Below, one piece after another: positions 27,763-36,813 of a DNA stretch of 64,000 nucleotides (position 1 is the first letter of the stretch; each line of letters starts with the position of its first letter). The stretch comes from Hyphococcus flavus (GTDB taxonomy: Bacteria; Pseudomonadota; Alphaproteobacteria; Caulobacterales; Parvularculaceae), in the NCBI RefSeq assembly GCF_028748065.1, contig NZ_CP118166.1, forward strand, positions 2,619,501 to 2,683,500, given 5' to 3'. A model generated the notes under the pieces. That model did no database searches, had not been told where the DNA came from, and saw nothing but the letters and a program-made list of their open reading frames with translations. Position numbers and translations under genes: made by a program.

Positions 27763-28488
27763 CTACCTGCTGGAGTGGCGATACGCTGGTCTGGTCTGTG
27801 TGCGAAAGTCAACATATTCAAAATTGTTTGCCCACGTGGGCGTATTCGGTTTCCTTTTTGAGACTATCTGATCGTCAATAATATAAACGTATATGGGTAG
27901 GTCTGAAGTTACCAAGCAGTCTACTGGCCTAGGTTCGGCGGCGTCATATACGAGTGCTTTTTCTGTCGCTCTATAGCTTCGTGTTTGCATTGGTTCTATC
28001 GCTAAGACAGAATAATATGTTGGATCTTCAACAGCCTGACTAAGATTTCCTGTTTCCCCGCATACAATACTTACTGATGCTGTTCTGCGACGATGGATAT
28101 TCGCCATATACACTCGTGAGCTATGTTGAATTCTATAACCGTCCATTTCCGAGCCAAACCCAAGTGGATAGGATAAATGATTCAATCCGTAGGCATACCA
28201 GGAGCGAGCGGCGTCACCAGCGGAGAGATTAGGTACCGGAATAATGCCTTCTGGGGCTGGCGGCCGTTCAGGGGTTTCCTCTTCTGCGTCATCGGCTGTG
28301 CAGCGGTTAAGAGGCGCTACATCCCCGCCTTGCGCCTGACATTGTTGCCTGGACATTAATCCTGCCGGTGCTCCATAAAAATCTACACAACATAATTGCT
28401 CATCATCTTGCTGAATGGCTCCTGCGTCTGGTGCTAATGCAAATGAGAGTCCTGCGCCCGAAAGGGCGATTGTCATTAGGCGGTGCAT
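27763..28488 (-). CDS. Secreted protein with CC-x2-FYG / GGDVAPLN motif, paralogue A
   Basis: This is a 241-aa protein I do not recognise. A signal peptide ends near residue 24. The mature N-terminus has a cysteine motif: CC (33-34), FYG (37-39), C (50), GGDVAPLN (54-61), C (63). An acidic proline-rich linker and a beta-rich C-terminal domain with DCLVTSDLPIYVY and IVSK follow. The divergent gene at 28730 shares both motifs. The cysteines suggest disulfides in an oxidising compartment. GGAG lies upstream of the ATG at 28488. Downstream (27581-27762), a 182-bp AT-rich gap holds no gene I can see. Confidence 0.75.
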   Translation of the reverse strand: MHRLMTIALSGAGLSFALAPDAGAIQQDDEQLCCVDFYGAPAGLMSRQQCQAQGGDVAPLNRCTADDAEEETPERPPAPEGIIPVPNLSAGDAARSWYAYGLNHLSYPLGFGSEMDGYRIQHSSRVYMANIHRRRTASVSIVCGETGNLSQAVEDPTYYSVLAIEPMQTRSYRATEKALVYDAAEPRPVDCLVTSDLPIYVYIIDDQIVSKRKPNTPTWANNFEYVDFRTQTRPAYRHSSR

Positions 28489-28729
28489 ATGTTTGTTCTC
28501 CCTTAAACACAGTGCCGCACCTTACCATGAGTACGACGAGGGTCTGAACTATTACACGGGTAGCTGTCGCATGTGAAGAAAAGGATCTACCTCATAGCAT
28601 TGCGGGTTATTGTGCTGCCTGAGGAATTTTGCACCTGCACAGAACATTACCCGTTTTTGCTTTCTTCCGAAAATTCGGTATTCTTAAAACTCACTTGTTA
28701 TTTTCCGCGAGCGCATAGAGGGGAACGGA

Positions 28730-29557
28730 ATGGCGATCTGTCGAAGTGTGGCCGTAATGTTGGCGGCCTTTTTTCTTTCAAATTCTGCTTATGCCGAGCA
28801 GCAAAATTCTGAAGCGGCGCAACAATTAATTAGAGTTGCGCTGCAGGCTGAGAATGAAATGGTGTGCTGCCGTGGTTTTTACGGAGACGATTTAGGTCGA
28901 ATGCCGAGGGGGCAGTGCACAAACTCTGGCGGCGACGTTGCGCCCTTGAATACGTGTGAAGCGACGATAGCAGTTGGCGGCGTAGCAACCCCGGGGAAAG
29001 TTCAGCAACCGAGCACGGGTACAGAACTGCCTGAAACATTTGCAGCGTCAGGGGATGTAGCTTTAAAATGGTTTCTACCCCAATTATCAGATATTGGGCT
29101 TGTAAAGCCACTTTGGAAACAAAATATATTTTACGAAAACCAACAAACTCAGCTTGCAGTTTTCGGGTCGGCGACAATCCAGATTGTAAATCCAAACAGC
29201 AATAATGCGGATGTAACCGTCGAATGCGTGGAGGGCAGATCATTCAGGCCATCCGGTGAACCCGGAGATGTGTCGATGAATCGTGATTTTCGGGAACTGA
29301 AAATTCCGGGGTATAGTCGTACTGCTTTCCGCACTGGGTTGGAAACTATAGCTTTAGACAAAGAGTATAAGGACTTTTTGCGTTACAATTGCATGGTCTC
29401 GTCTGAGGTTCCAATTTTTGTTTATGCCTATCAGGAAGAACAAGTAGTAAGCGATAACCCCAATCCTTCTACTAAGCGGCAAGAAGAAAATCGATGGTTG
29501 GATTGGCGTAGGCGTCCCGTTCCTGCTATTCGAATTGAGGTAGCAGACAATGAGTAG
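28730..29557 (+). CDS. Secreted protein with CC-x2-FYG / GGDVAPLN motif, paralogue B
   Basis: This 275-aa protein has a signal peptide ending near residue 22 (SNSAYA). The motif is CC (46-47), FYG (50-52), C (63), GGDVAPLN (67-74), C (76), with exactly the same internal spacing as in the divergent paralogue at 28488. The C-terminal region NCMVSSEVPIFVYAYQEEQVVS also corresponds to the paralogue's DCLVTSDLPIYVYIIDDQIVS. The domain between them is beta-rich with another cysteine (TVECVEG). Function is unknown. The 241-bp divergent promoter region is AT-rich, unlike its neighbours. AGGGGAACGG precedes the ATG. Confidence 0.75.
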   Translation: MAICRSVAVMLAAFFLSNSAYAEQQNSEAAQQLIRVALQAENEMVCCRGFYGDDLGRMPRGQCTNSGGDVAPLNTCEATIAVGGVATPGKVQQPSTGTELPETFAASGDVALKWFLPQLSDIGLVKPLWKQNIFYENQQTQLAVFGSATIQIVNPNSNNADVTVECVEGRSFRPSGEPGDVSMNRDFRELKIPGYSRTAFRTGLETIALDKEYKDFLRYNCMVSSEVPIFVYAYQEEQVVSDNPNPSTKRQEENRWLDWRRRPVPAIRIEVADNE

Positions 29558-29652
29558 GGAGTTGTTGTAGATTTACTATGACTTCACTGGAGTGATGACG
29601 GTGCGCGAAAACCGTAGCTGACATTCTAACTCGGCTCATTTATAGTGACGAG

Positions 29653-30153
29653 ATGAGGAGTGAATCAGATAAGCTACTGTGTCTTTTTCGTGATGGCGCG
29701 CCAGATGATTGGACGGATTTTTCCAACGAAGAAAAATCCTTTCCGCAGGGCAATGACTCCACAGGTGTTCCCTGGATTATCGAAATTGTATCGTGTGGGT
29801 CGCCAGAGTGTGTGCGCTGGGCGATTGAACACGAAGTCGAACTGAAATTCCGCGCAAAAACCGGCGATACAGTTTTGCATGCCTGCATTGAGCGCAAAAA
29901 ATCTGCATCCAAGTATGAGATTCTCTCTATTCTCATTACAGCGGGCGCTGACATCGATCTCACAGGCTACAATGGCTGGGCGCCTTTACATTTGGCGGCC
30001 GTACGAAATGATATGCGCTCAGCTGAAATTCTGCTGGATGCGGGCGCTGATAAATTTTTGCGCACAACTATTGATGATTGCGCTACAGCTGAAGAAGAAG
30101 CTATATCTGCAGGCAACAAAGATTTAGCGCGATACATTAGAGAATTTGAATGA
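29653..30153 (+). CDS. Ankyrin repeat protein
   Basis: This 166-aa protein has about two clear ankyrin repeats: GDTVLHACIERKKSASKYEILSILITAGADIDL, then GWAPLHLAAVRNDMRSAEILLDAGADKFL. A preceding degenerate copy (GSPECVRWAIEHEVELKF) and an alpha-helical end are also present. Ankyrin repeats mediate protein-protein contacts. No signal peptide is seen, so it is probably cytoplasmic. It overlaps a possible upstream start of the isoaspartyl peptidase gene by 4 nt (ATGA), but that gene more likely starts at 30186. Confidence 0.85.
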   Translation: MRSESDKLLCLFRDGAPDDWTDFSNEEKSFPQGNDSTGVPWIIEIVSCGSPECVRWAIEHEVELKFRAKTGDTVLHACIERKKSASKYEILSILITAGADIDLTGYNGWAPLHLAAVRNDMRSAEILLDAGADKFLRTTIDDCATAEEEAISAGNKDLARYIREFE

Positions 30154-30185
30154 GCGGAAAGTATCCGCAGAGGGAGGCTTCATCC

Positions 30186-31199
30186 ATGCGATTCTTGATT
30201 TCTATTCTGGCGGCGACATTCGTCAGCACGGCGGCTTTTGCAGCGCATCATGAAGAGGCTGGGCAACAGGCCGGACCGCTGACTATCGTCATCCATGGCG
30301 GCGCCGGCGCGCTGGAGCCAGGCCGTTATACGGCTGAGGAGGAAGCCGCCTATAAAGCCAAGCTGACCGAAGCGTTGAACGCCGGTTACAGCGTCATGGA
30401 ACAGGGCGGAACCGCCATGGACGCTATTGTGGCGGCCATCGTGCTGATGGAGGACTCGCCGCTGTTTAACGCCGGCAAAGGCGCCGTCTTTACCAGCGAA
30501 GGCAAGAACGAGCTCGATTCATCGATCATGGATGGCGAGACCATGAACGCCGGCGCCGTCGCGGGCGTCACCAGGGTCAAAAACCCGATCAAACTGGCGC
30601 GCGCAGTGATGGAAAACTCCGAACACGTCATGTTTGCCCGCGAAGGGGCGGAAGAGTTCGCCGAAGAGCAGGGGCTTGAGTTCGTAAACCCGAAATATTT
30701 CCGCACGGAGCGCCGCTGGCAGTCATATAAGAACGCTCTTGAGCGCCAGAAGCAACAAAAAGACAGCGCGCTGCCGAAAAGCTTTAAATACGGCACGGTC
30801 GGCGCGGTCGCGCTCGATGCCCACGGCAACCTCGCGGCAGGCACCTCCACCGGCGGCATGAACATGAAAAAATACGGGCGCGTCGGCGACTCGCCGATTA
30901 TCGGCGCCGGGACTTTCGCCGACAATAAATCCTGCGCCGTTTCGTCAACCGGCTGGGGCGAATATTTCATCCGGCTGACCATCGCGCGCGATATCTGCGC
31001 CCAGGTTGAATATGGCGGCGCCAGCGTGGAGGACGCGGCAGACGACATGATCAACAACAAGCTGCAGTCCATGGGCGCCGATGGCGGCGTGATCGTACTG
31101 GGGCCGGACGGTTCCTACGCCATGACTTTCAATTCAGCCGGGATGTTTCGCGGCGTAAAGAATGCGGAAATGGAAGAAGTGGCGATCTACGGCGAATAG
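30186..31199 (+). CDS. Isoaspartyl peptidase/L-asparaginase, Ntn-hydrolase family, with signal peptide
   Basis: This 337-aa protein has a signal peptide (MRFLISILAATFVSTAAFAA), then VIHGGAGAL near residue 35 and the autoprocessing site ...KYGTVGAVALD near residue 200, where the threonine becomes the N-terminal nucleophile after self-cleavage. STGGMNMKKYGRVGDSPIIGAGTFAD is the family glycine loop. It hydrolyses isoaspartyl dipeptides and asparagine. The presence of a signal peptide suggests a periplasmic enzyme. The ATG at 30186 has GAGGGAGG upstream (30170-30177). It converges with the 1-phosphofructokinase gene, 2 bp between stops. Confidence 0.92.
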   Translation: MRFLISILAATFVSTAAFAAHHEEAGQQAGPLTIVIHGGAGALEPGRYTAEEEAAYKAKLTEALNAGYSVMEQGGTAMDAIVAAIVLMEDSPLFNAGKGAVFTSEGKNELDSSIMDGETMNAGAVAGVTRVKNPIKLARAVMENSEHVMFAREGAEEFAEEQGLEFVNPKYFRTERRWQSYKNALERQKQQKDSALPKSFKYGTVGAVALDAHGNLAAGTSTGGMNMKKYGRVGDSPIIGAGTFADNKSCAVSSTGWGEYFIRLTIARDICAQVEYGGASVEDAADDMINNKLQSMGADGGVIVLGPDGSYAMTFNSAGMFRGVKNAEMEEVAIYGE

Positions 31200-31201
31200 G
31201 G

Positions 31202-32125
31202 TCACGTCTCGGAGCGATAAAGCCGTTCAACATCGGCGGGTTTGAATAGCGCCGTTCCCTCCGACATGCGCGTTGCGCCGGCCGCCGCCATGCCGTAGCG
31301 CAGGGCGTGTTCATTGTCCCAGCCCTGGGCGAGGCCGGTAATTAGTCCGCCCACGAATGAGTCGCCAGCGCCGACGGCGCTGCTTGCCTTGATCTTGAAT
31401 GACGGCGCGAAAGCAACGCCGTCTTTCGCGGCCATAATGGAGCCGTCGCCGCCATGGCTGATGACCATGGCCTCGGCGCTCGCCTTGCTGACGCACTCTT
31501 TGGCGAAGGCTTCGACCTCATCGCGCCAGTTAAGCTCTTTGCCGGCGAGCGCCGGATATTCGTGCTGGTTCTGGCGAAGCATGAAAACGCCTTCTTCTAA
31601 TGCTTCCTTCACGCCGCTGATGGAATCGAGCACGAAGCGGGCGTCATTCTTTTTCGCTATGCGCGCGGCTTTAGCCCAGAGGTCCTGCGGCGCATCGGGC
31701 GGCAAGCTGCCGCTTGCGACAACGTAGTCACCGGCTTCGGTTTCTTCATCGACCGCACGCAAGAACAGATTCACTTCGTAGTCCGACATCTGCGCGCCGG
31801 GCAGGTTGAAGCGATATTCATCGCCGTCGCGGTCATTCTGCACATGAAACGCAAGGCGGGTTTCGCCAGCGATGGGGATTACACGCATCGGGACGTTTTC
31901 CATGGCGATGGTCTTGATCAGCGCGTCGCCATAGAGCCCGCCGGCGGTAAAAATCGCCAGCGTGTGTGCGCCAAGGCGGGAGGTTGCGCGAGCGACGTTT
32001 ACCCCGCCGCCGCCGGGATGCATCTGCGGCTCGCGACAACGCAACTTGCGATTCGGTTCGACGAAATCGGCATGCACCGCGTAGTCAAGGGCCGGGTTCG
32101 GCGTCAGGGTGATAATCCGCGCCAT
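31202..32125 (-). CDS. PfkB-family hexose kinase (1-phosphofructokinase type)
   Basis: This 307-aa ribokinase-fold kinase begins with MARIITLTPNPALDYAVHADFVEPNRKLRC, characteristic of FruK/PfkB/LacC enzymes, and has PGGGGVNVARA, LFKP and the anion-hole motif SAVGAGDSFVGGLITGL near residues 248-264. It phosphorylates fructose-1-phosphate, fructose-6-phosphate or a similar hexose phosphate. Its substrate cannot be fixed by sequence alone; no PTS fructose permease is in the window. It begins immediately after the radC stop codon, without an intervening base. Confidence 0.88.
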   Translation of the reverse strand: MARIITLTPNPALDYAVHADFVEPNRKLRCREPQMHPGGGGVNVARATSRLGAHTLAIFTAGGLYGDALIKTIAMENVPMRVIPIAGETRLAFHVQNDRDGDEYRFNLPGAQMSDYEVNLFLRAVDEETEAGDYVVASGSLPPDAPQDLWAKAARIAKKNDARFVLDSISGVKEALEEGVFMLRQNQHEYPALAGKELNWRDEVEAFAKECVSKASAEAMVISHGGDGSIMAAKDGVAFAPSFKIKASSAVGAGDSFVGGLITGLAQGWDNEHALRYGMAAAGATRMSEGTALFKPADVERLYRSET

Positions 32126-32818
32126 CTACAAGAGCCCGAGCGTTTTAAAGCTGGCGTGTTTGTCGTGACCGATCACCAGATGATCGTGCACGCGGATGTT
32201 AAGCGCTGATGCAGCTTTTACGATCTGATTGGTCATTTCTACATCGTTGCGTGACGGCGTCGGGTCGCCGGAGGGGTGATTGTGCACGAGGATGATGGCT
32301 GACGCGCCAAGCTCCAGCGCGCGCTTCACCACCTCGCGCGGATAGACCGGCGTGTGATCGACTGTGCCGCGCTGTTGTACTTCGTCAGCTATGAGAATGT
32401 TTTTCTTGTCGAGGAATAATATTCGGAAGAGCTCGGTCTTTTCATCAGCCATGGACGCGCGGCAATAGGCGAGAAGGTCGTTCCACGATGTAATGACCGG
32501 GCGTTTCAGGACGCGCGCCTGACTAAGCTTGATGGCGGCGGCCTGAATGATTTTCAACTCCTGCGCAACATTTTCCGAAACGCCCTTCACCTCAGTCAGG
32601 AGTTCAATGGGCGCTGCGAGAACTTGCGGAAAGCCGCCGAACCTGGCGATCAGGTCCTTTGCCAGCGGTTTGACGTCTTTACGCGGAATCGCGCGGAACA
32701 GGATGAGTTCGAGCAGTTCATAATCCTGCACGCCATCGACGCCAGCCTTTTTAAAGCGGTCGCGCAGCCGTTCGCGATGGCCTGCGGCGTGGTTGGGTTT
32801 TGTTGCAGTGTCACTCAT
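32126..32818 (-). CDS. radC: RadC family protein (JAB/MPN domain)
   Basis: This 230-aa protein has helix-hairpin-helix N-terminal segments ([43 protein letters not shown]) and a JAB-type metallo domain with [15 protein letters not shown] near residues 175-190. RadC proteins were linked to DNA repair, but their biochemical role is still uncertain; the JAB domain suggests metal-dependent hydrolysis. I chose the ATG at 32818 rather than one 14 codons earlier, because the longer frame would overlap the upstream gene by 50 bp and has no better site. It overlaps the membrane gene upstream by 8 bp. Confidence 0.93.
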   Translation of the reverse strand: MSDTATKPNHAAGHRERLRDRFKKAGVDGVQDYELLELILFRAIPRKDVKPLAKDLIARFGGFPQVLAAPIELLTEVKGVSENVAQELKIIQAAAIKLSQARVLKRPVITSWNDLLAYCRASMADEKTELFRILFLDKKNILIADEVQQRGTVDHTPVYPREVVKRALELGASAIILVHNHPSGDPTPSRNDVEMTNQIVKAASALNIRVHDHLVIGHDKHASFKTLGLL

Positions 32819-33320
32819 ATCTGCTTTGTTCAAACTTTTTCCGGCCCAGGTTGATCGCATCGGCTAGGTCTTTGGGCTGCTTTGAAGATAAGAACGTGAA
32901 CTTCCCGTCTATCAGATGAACTAGTACACCGGTCTCATGTAGAACATGCAGAGCGCTAGAAAGTAATGAAAAACTTCCGTGTTCTTCGGTTGCTTCCTTG
33001 TATGGTTTCACTTCGGCATAATTTATGTCTGTATAAGGCCATATGTAATTAAATGAAAATCGACGCCGAAGTTGAATCCCGCCAGCATCAACGGTTGTAA
33101 CTGTTTTGGGTAATAAAACTATTATGCAGGCAATAAGACTAAGAATGCCCGCAAAAAAAAGAACTAGCCAATCTATTTCATCAGCACTTTGATAAGATGT
33201 TAGAATGGTGACCGCTATAATGACAGCAAAGACTAAACCCACCACATATGCCGGCATGCTCTGCCGTTCTGTAAATAGAATCGACTGTGCCTGACCATCA
33301 CTATTGGTGAATGAGATCAT
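32811..33320 (-). CDS. Hypothetical membrane protein
   Basis: This is a 169-aa protein I do not recognise. Two transmembrane segments near residues 22-42 and 50-70 ([41 protein letters not shown]) are followed by a soluble tail ([33 protein letters not shown]). The tail has a strand/turn pattern like bacterial PH domains, though this is a weak inference. It is AT-richer than the neighbouring genes. It overlaps map by 1 base and radC by 8 bases within one minus-strand run. Confidence 0.72.
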   Translation of the reverse strand: MISFTNSDGQAQSILFTERQSMPAYVVGLVFAVIIAVTILTSYQSADEIDWLVLFFAGILSLIACIIVLLPKTVTTVDAGGIQLRRRFSFNYIWPYTDINYAEVKPYKEATEEHGSFSLLSSALHVLHETGVLVHLIDGKFTFLSSKQPKDLADAINLGRKKFEQSRYE

Positions 33321-34165
33321 CAGTATGGCGGCCGGTCGAGGCCTTTCGGCGATTTGGTGAATATTTCAACGCCGTTTTCGGTGACGCCGATGGAGTGCTC
33401 AAACTGCGCAGACAGGGATTTGTCCCGTGAAACGGCGGTCCAGCCGTCTTTTAGGAGTTTCACGTCCGGTTTGCCTTCGTTTATCATGGGCTCGACCGTG
33501 AAGAACATGCCGGCTTTCAGTTCCGTGTCCGGCGCCTGATGAACGCCGCCCCAGCGGTCTTTATATTCCGCATAATGAACGACATTAGGCGCGTCGTGAA
33601 ACAGCCGCCCAAGGCCGTGGCCGCAGAAGTCGCGCACGACGGAAAACCCTTGCCCTTCGGCCAGGTCCTGAATGGCGCGGCCAATGTCTCTCAAGGTTGA
33701 GCCGGGCTTTACCGAATTGATGCCGGCCATCATCGAGTCGTATGTGGCGTCAACAAGCCGGCGCGCTTTCACCTTCGGTTCGCCCGCATAAAACATGCGG
33801 CTCGTGTCGCCGTGCCAGCCGTCGATGATCACTGTGACGTCAATGTTCAGAATATCGCCGTTGCGCAATGCTTTTGGTCCGGGAATGCCGTGACAGATGA
33901 CATGATTGAGTGAGATGCAGCTCGAGTGGCGATAGCCTTTGTAACCCACCGTCGCTGGGACGCCGCCGTGATCGAGCATGAATTCGCGGGCGAGGTCGTC
34001 AATCGCTTCTGTTGAGACGCCGGGCTTTACGTGTTCCGTCAGCATGTCGAGACATGATGCGGCCACATGGCCTGCCTTGCGCATGCCCTCGAAATCTTCC
34101 GGCGTGTGGAGCCTTATCGCGCCTGTGCGGATTTCGAGTTCGTCGTCGAGAACGGCTTCAGTCAT
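33320..34165 (-). CDS. map: Methionine aminopeptidase type I
   Basis: This 281-aa pita-bread enzyme contains LNHVICHGIPG near residue 92 (His), NIDVTVIIDGWHGDTSRMF (two metal aspartates, D and D), GHGLGRLFHDAPNVVHY (metal His), MFFTVEPMIN and the final SAQFEHSIGVTENGVEIFT glutamate. It removes initiator methionine from nascent proteins. It is one of a minus-strand run, sfsA-map-(membrane)-radC-pfkB, with gaps of 0-3 nt or overlaps. Confidence 0.95.
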   Translation of the reverse strand: MTEAVLDDELEIRTGAIRLHTPEDFEGMRKAGHVAASCLDMLTEHVKPGVSTEAIDDLAREFMLDHGGVPATVGYKGYRHSSCISLNHVICHGIPGPKALRNGDILNIDVTVIIDGWHGDTSRMFYAGEPKVKARRLVDATYDSMMAGINSVKPGSTLRDIGRAIQDLAEGQGFSVVRDFCGHGLGRLFHDAPNVVHYAEYKDRWGGVHQAPDTELKAGMFFTVEPMINEGKPDVKLLKDGWTAVSRDKSLSAQFEHSIGVTENGVEIFTKSPKGLDRPPY

Positions 34166-34168
34166 GTC

Positions 34169-34876
34169 CTAGTCCAGATGAATTTCCAAGGGCTTGCGCA
34201 GCACTACCTCAGCGGTGGTGACTTCGCAATCATAACACAGGAGTTCAACCCCGGCGGAAGCGGCTGATTTCAAAGCCTTGGCGTATGCGGGGTCCAGGTC
34301 TGCAGCGGGCGCGAACCGGCGGCAGTCGCTTCGCTGCACCACAAACAACATGACAGCGCGGGCCCCGCCCGACGCGACGGTTTCCAGTTCCTTCAGGTGT
34401 TTCGCGCCGCGGGCGGTGACGCTGTCCGGGAATTCGGCAAGACCCTTCGAACGGGAAAGGTGGACGTTTTTCACTTCAACGTAACAGGGCTTCTTCCGTC
34501 TGCCGCCGCTTAGAAGGAAATCGATGCGGCTGCCTTCGCCGTATTTAACTTCTCGCTGATGTTCGCCATAGCCGGTCAGCTCCGGAATGACGCCGCTCTC
34601 AAGCGCTTCCTTGATGATTTTGTTGGGATTGGTTGTGTTTACCGGAACGCGTGTTTTGCCGATTTCCACCAGTTCCCAGGAAAAAGCGAGCTTGCGTTTC
34701 TTGTCGCCATGTTCGCACGCCCAAACGCGTGCGCCCTCTATAGCGACGCCAAGCATGGAACCCGGATTGGCGCAGTGCGCCGTCACCTCACGCCCGTCAT
34801 CAAGCACGATATCCGCCAGAAAACGTTTATATCTCTTAACGAGCCGGCCGGCGAGAAGCGGTTGGGGAAGTTTCAT
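34169..34876 (-). CDS. sfsA: SfsA family DNA/RNA-associated protein
   Basis: This 235-aa protein has the SfsA N-terminal OB-like region (LLAGRLVKRYKRFLADIVLDDGREVTAHCANPGSM) and the conserved nuclease-like C-terminal domain with RIDFLLSGGRRKKPCYVEVKNVHLS and LPDSVTARGAKHLKEL. SfsA was named for sugar fermentation stimulation and binds nucleic acid. In alphaproteobacteria it is very commonly found next to map, as here (3 bp apart). The 166-bp AT-rich region upstream (34877-35042) is shared with the divergent Tad-like gene and should contain both promoters. Confidence 0.93.
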   Translation of the reverse strand: MKLPQPLLAGRLVKRYKRFLADIVLDDGREVTAHCANPGSMLGVAIEGARVWACEHGDKKRKLAFSWELVEIGKTRVPVNTTNPNKIIKEALESGVIPELTGYGEHQREVKYGEGSRIDFLLSGGRRKKPCYVEVKNVHLSRSKGLAEFPDSVTARGAKHLKELETVASGGARAVMLFVVQRSDCRRFAPAADLDPAYAKALKSAASAGVELLCYDCEVTTAEVVLRKPLEIHLD

Positions 34877-35042
34877 GGCTTAAGAGTTTGTTAACCTTCA
34901 ATTACCGAAATTGCTGCGGTTGGGGCGCAATAGGATGAAAGATTTAAAACTACGCAGCATCCGTTAATCATACCTTCTAATTAAAAATTATCATTTGTTT
35001 GCAATTTTTATCATTTCAAAATGCGTTGCGTAAAGTTTGGAT

Positions 35043-36413
35043 ATGCTTTCGTTCAAGTCCGACAAGAATGGCAATGTTGCGCTGATGACGGCGCTTCTAT
35101 GTCCTGTATTGCTCGGCTTTGTTGGCGGTGCGGTCGATTTTTACCATTGGTCTAACCAGAACAGCCGGTTGAAGGAGCTGTCTGATACGCTGGCGACACG
35201 CGGCGCCCGCGAATTTTTATTGGCCAATGCAACTGAAAACCAGGTCGAAGCTGTCGTCGACAGCCTGATCCAAAATGGCTTCTCACAGAGTTACGGGTTT
35301 CAATCTGTATCGCCAGTGGTCGCTGCGAGTTCAAGCGAGGGCGAGGTGACGGTGACGCTTACCTCGCAACCCTCCCGGGCGTTGATCCTTAGCCATTTTC
35401 AACCGTTCAAAAACCCGTTGAAAAGCACCTCCACGGCTGTCGCGCTGGGCGGTATGAATGTTTGTGTCATTGCCCTTGAAGATGATGATGAGGGAGCAGT
35501 TGCCGCGAATGTAAATTCACAGTTGCGGGCGGACGAATGTTCTCTGATTTCCAACTCCACATCGACGCAAGGTGTCGTATCTTCGGGGTTATCGGAAATT
35601 GAAGCTGGCATGATTTGCTCCGCCGGCGGCGCGCTAGGCGCTATCAACAACTTCTCACCCATGCCGACCCTTGATTGCCCTGCTTATGACGATCCGCTAG
35701 CTGAACGCCAACCGCCTGCCGTCGGCAGTTGCGATGAAGTTGACGCCGGTTATGGCGAACGGCTCGACGAAGTGGCGACGGCTGCAGTCAACGCCGCCGT
35801 TACTGAAGTCACCCGTACCGTTGACGATCTGACAGGCGGATTGACGGGCGGGCTTACCGGCGGACTCACCGATGCGTTGTTCGGCTACACACAATACAAT
35901 GTCTCGCCAGGTGTATTTTGCGGCGGTATTTCGATTGGCGCTTTCGCCGACGTTCACTTTGCCCCGGGGACATACATCATCAAAGACGGTCCGTTTAACG
36001 CCGATCTTGGCGCGCGGATAACAGGCGAGAATGTTTCATTCTATCTCGTGGGTGACGATTCGACTTTTTACTTCGGGCCTGAAGCGAAAATTGACCTGAC
36101 TGCTGAAAAGGAAGGCCCGCTCGCTGGCATCCTGTTTTTTGAAGACCGTCATGCGCCGCTGGATCGCGTACATCGTATCCTGAGCGATGACGCCCGAAAT
36201 TTGCTTGGCACGTTTTATCTTTCGCGTGGCGAATTGCGCGTCGCGAGCCTGCTGCCGGTGGCCGATCAATCCGCCTACACCGCGATTGTCGCCAATAAAC
36301 TGCGCATGACGGGCAGCCCGACACTCGTTTTGAATGTCGATTATGCAGGCACCGACGTACCGGTGCCGGACGGTGTAGGGCCTGTTGGCGGCACAACCTA
36401 TCTGCGCGAGTAG
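35043..36413 (+). CDS. TadG-like pilus assembly protein
   Basis: This 456-aa protein has an N-terminal Tad/TadE-type hydrophobic segment (GNVALMTALLCPVLLGFVGGAVDFYHW), typical of Flp/Tad pseudopilin-like proteins. A long extracytoplasmic domain follows with several cysteines, a GLTGGLTGGLT triplicate near residue 270, and a beta-rich second half (FADVHFAPGTYIIKDGPFNADLGARITGENVSFYLVGDD). No other tad genes are present, so it is isolated. It may be a surface or secreted protein of the TadG type. I chose the ATG at 35043 over a TTG two codons earlier. Confidence 0.72.
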   Translation: MLSFKSDKNGNVALMTALLCPVLLGFVGGAVDFYHWSNQNSRLKELSDTLATRGAREFLLANATENQVEAVVDSLIQNGFSQSYGFQSVSPVVAASSSEGEVTVTLTSQPSRALILSHFQPFKNPLKSTSTAVALGGMNVCVIALEDDDEGAVAANVNSQLRADECSLISNSTSTQGVVSSGLSEIEAGMICSAGGALGAINNFSPMPTLDCPAYDDPLAERQPPAVGSCDEVDAGYGERLDEVATAAVNAAVTEVTRTVDDLTGGLTGGLTGGLTDALFGYTQYNVSPGVFCGGISIGAFADVHFAPGTYIIKDGPFNADLGARITGENVSFYLVGDDSTFYFGPEAKIDLTAEKEGPLAGILFFEDRHAPLDRVHRILSDDARNLLGTFYLSRGELRVASLLPVADQSAYTAIVANKLRMTGSPTLVLNVDYAGTDVPVPDGVGPVGGTTYLRE

Positions 36414-36813
36414 TATCTCCCCGTTTGCGGCGCACGTATGAGGCGAACCGGCGTGCGCAAAATACGCCTTATCTGATGAAAATTTAAAGAAAACCCAGTT
36501 TCGGTGGAAGGTTATCCCCCACTTTCCGGGCGGCGCTATCATGCGCGCATGGAACTGTATGAAACTATGCTGCTCATGCTGGCGCATCCGATTGTGCGCA
36601 TTATGCGTTCAAATGAATCCGGAATTGCAAGCCGGAGGATTCCTGCGCGGTCTATCAACAAAATAATTGCACAACTTTATTGGGCGGAACTTGTACAACA
36701 ATCGGCTGCAGGCGTTGCCGCGACTGAAATGAAAAAGAGGAGACGGGCAGCGGCGATTAAGGATTCGGTACAATCTCATCGGCCGCCGGCATTGATCCGA
36801 AAGGAGCTATGTT
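36414..36813. other. Intergenic region of 400 bp
   Basis: No convincing gene is seen. An ATG-initiated frame from 36504 (and 36549) to 36836 translates to a basic, low-complexity polypeptide with no family-like features and overlaps the next gene; I do not accept it. A possible hairpin after the Tad-like gene (GCGCACG at 36430-36436 and CGTGCGC at 36452-36458) may be part of a terminator. An AAGGAG at 36801-36806 belongs to the Phd-like gene. Confidence 0.5.
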
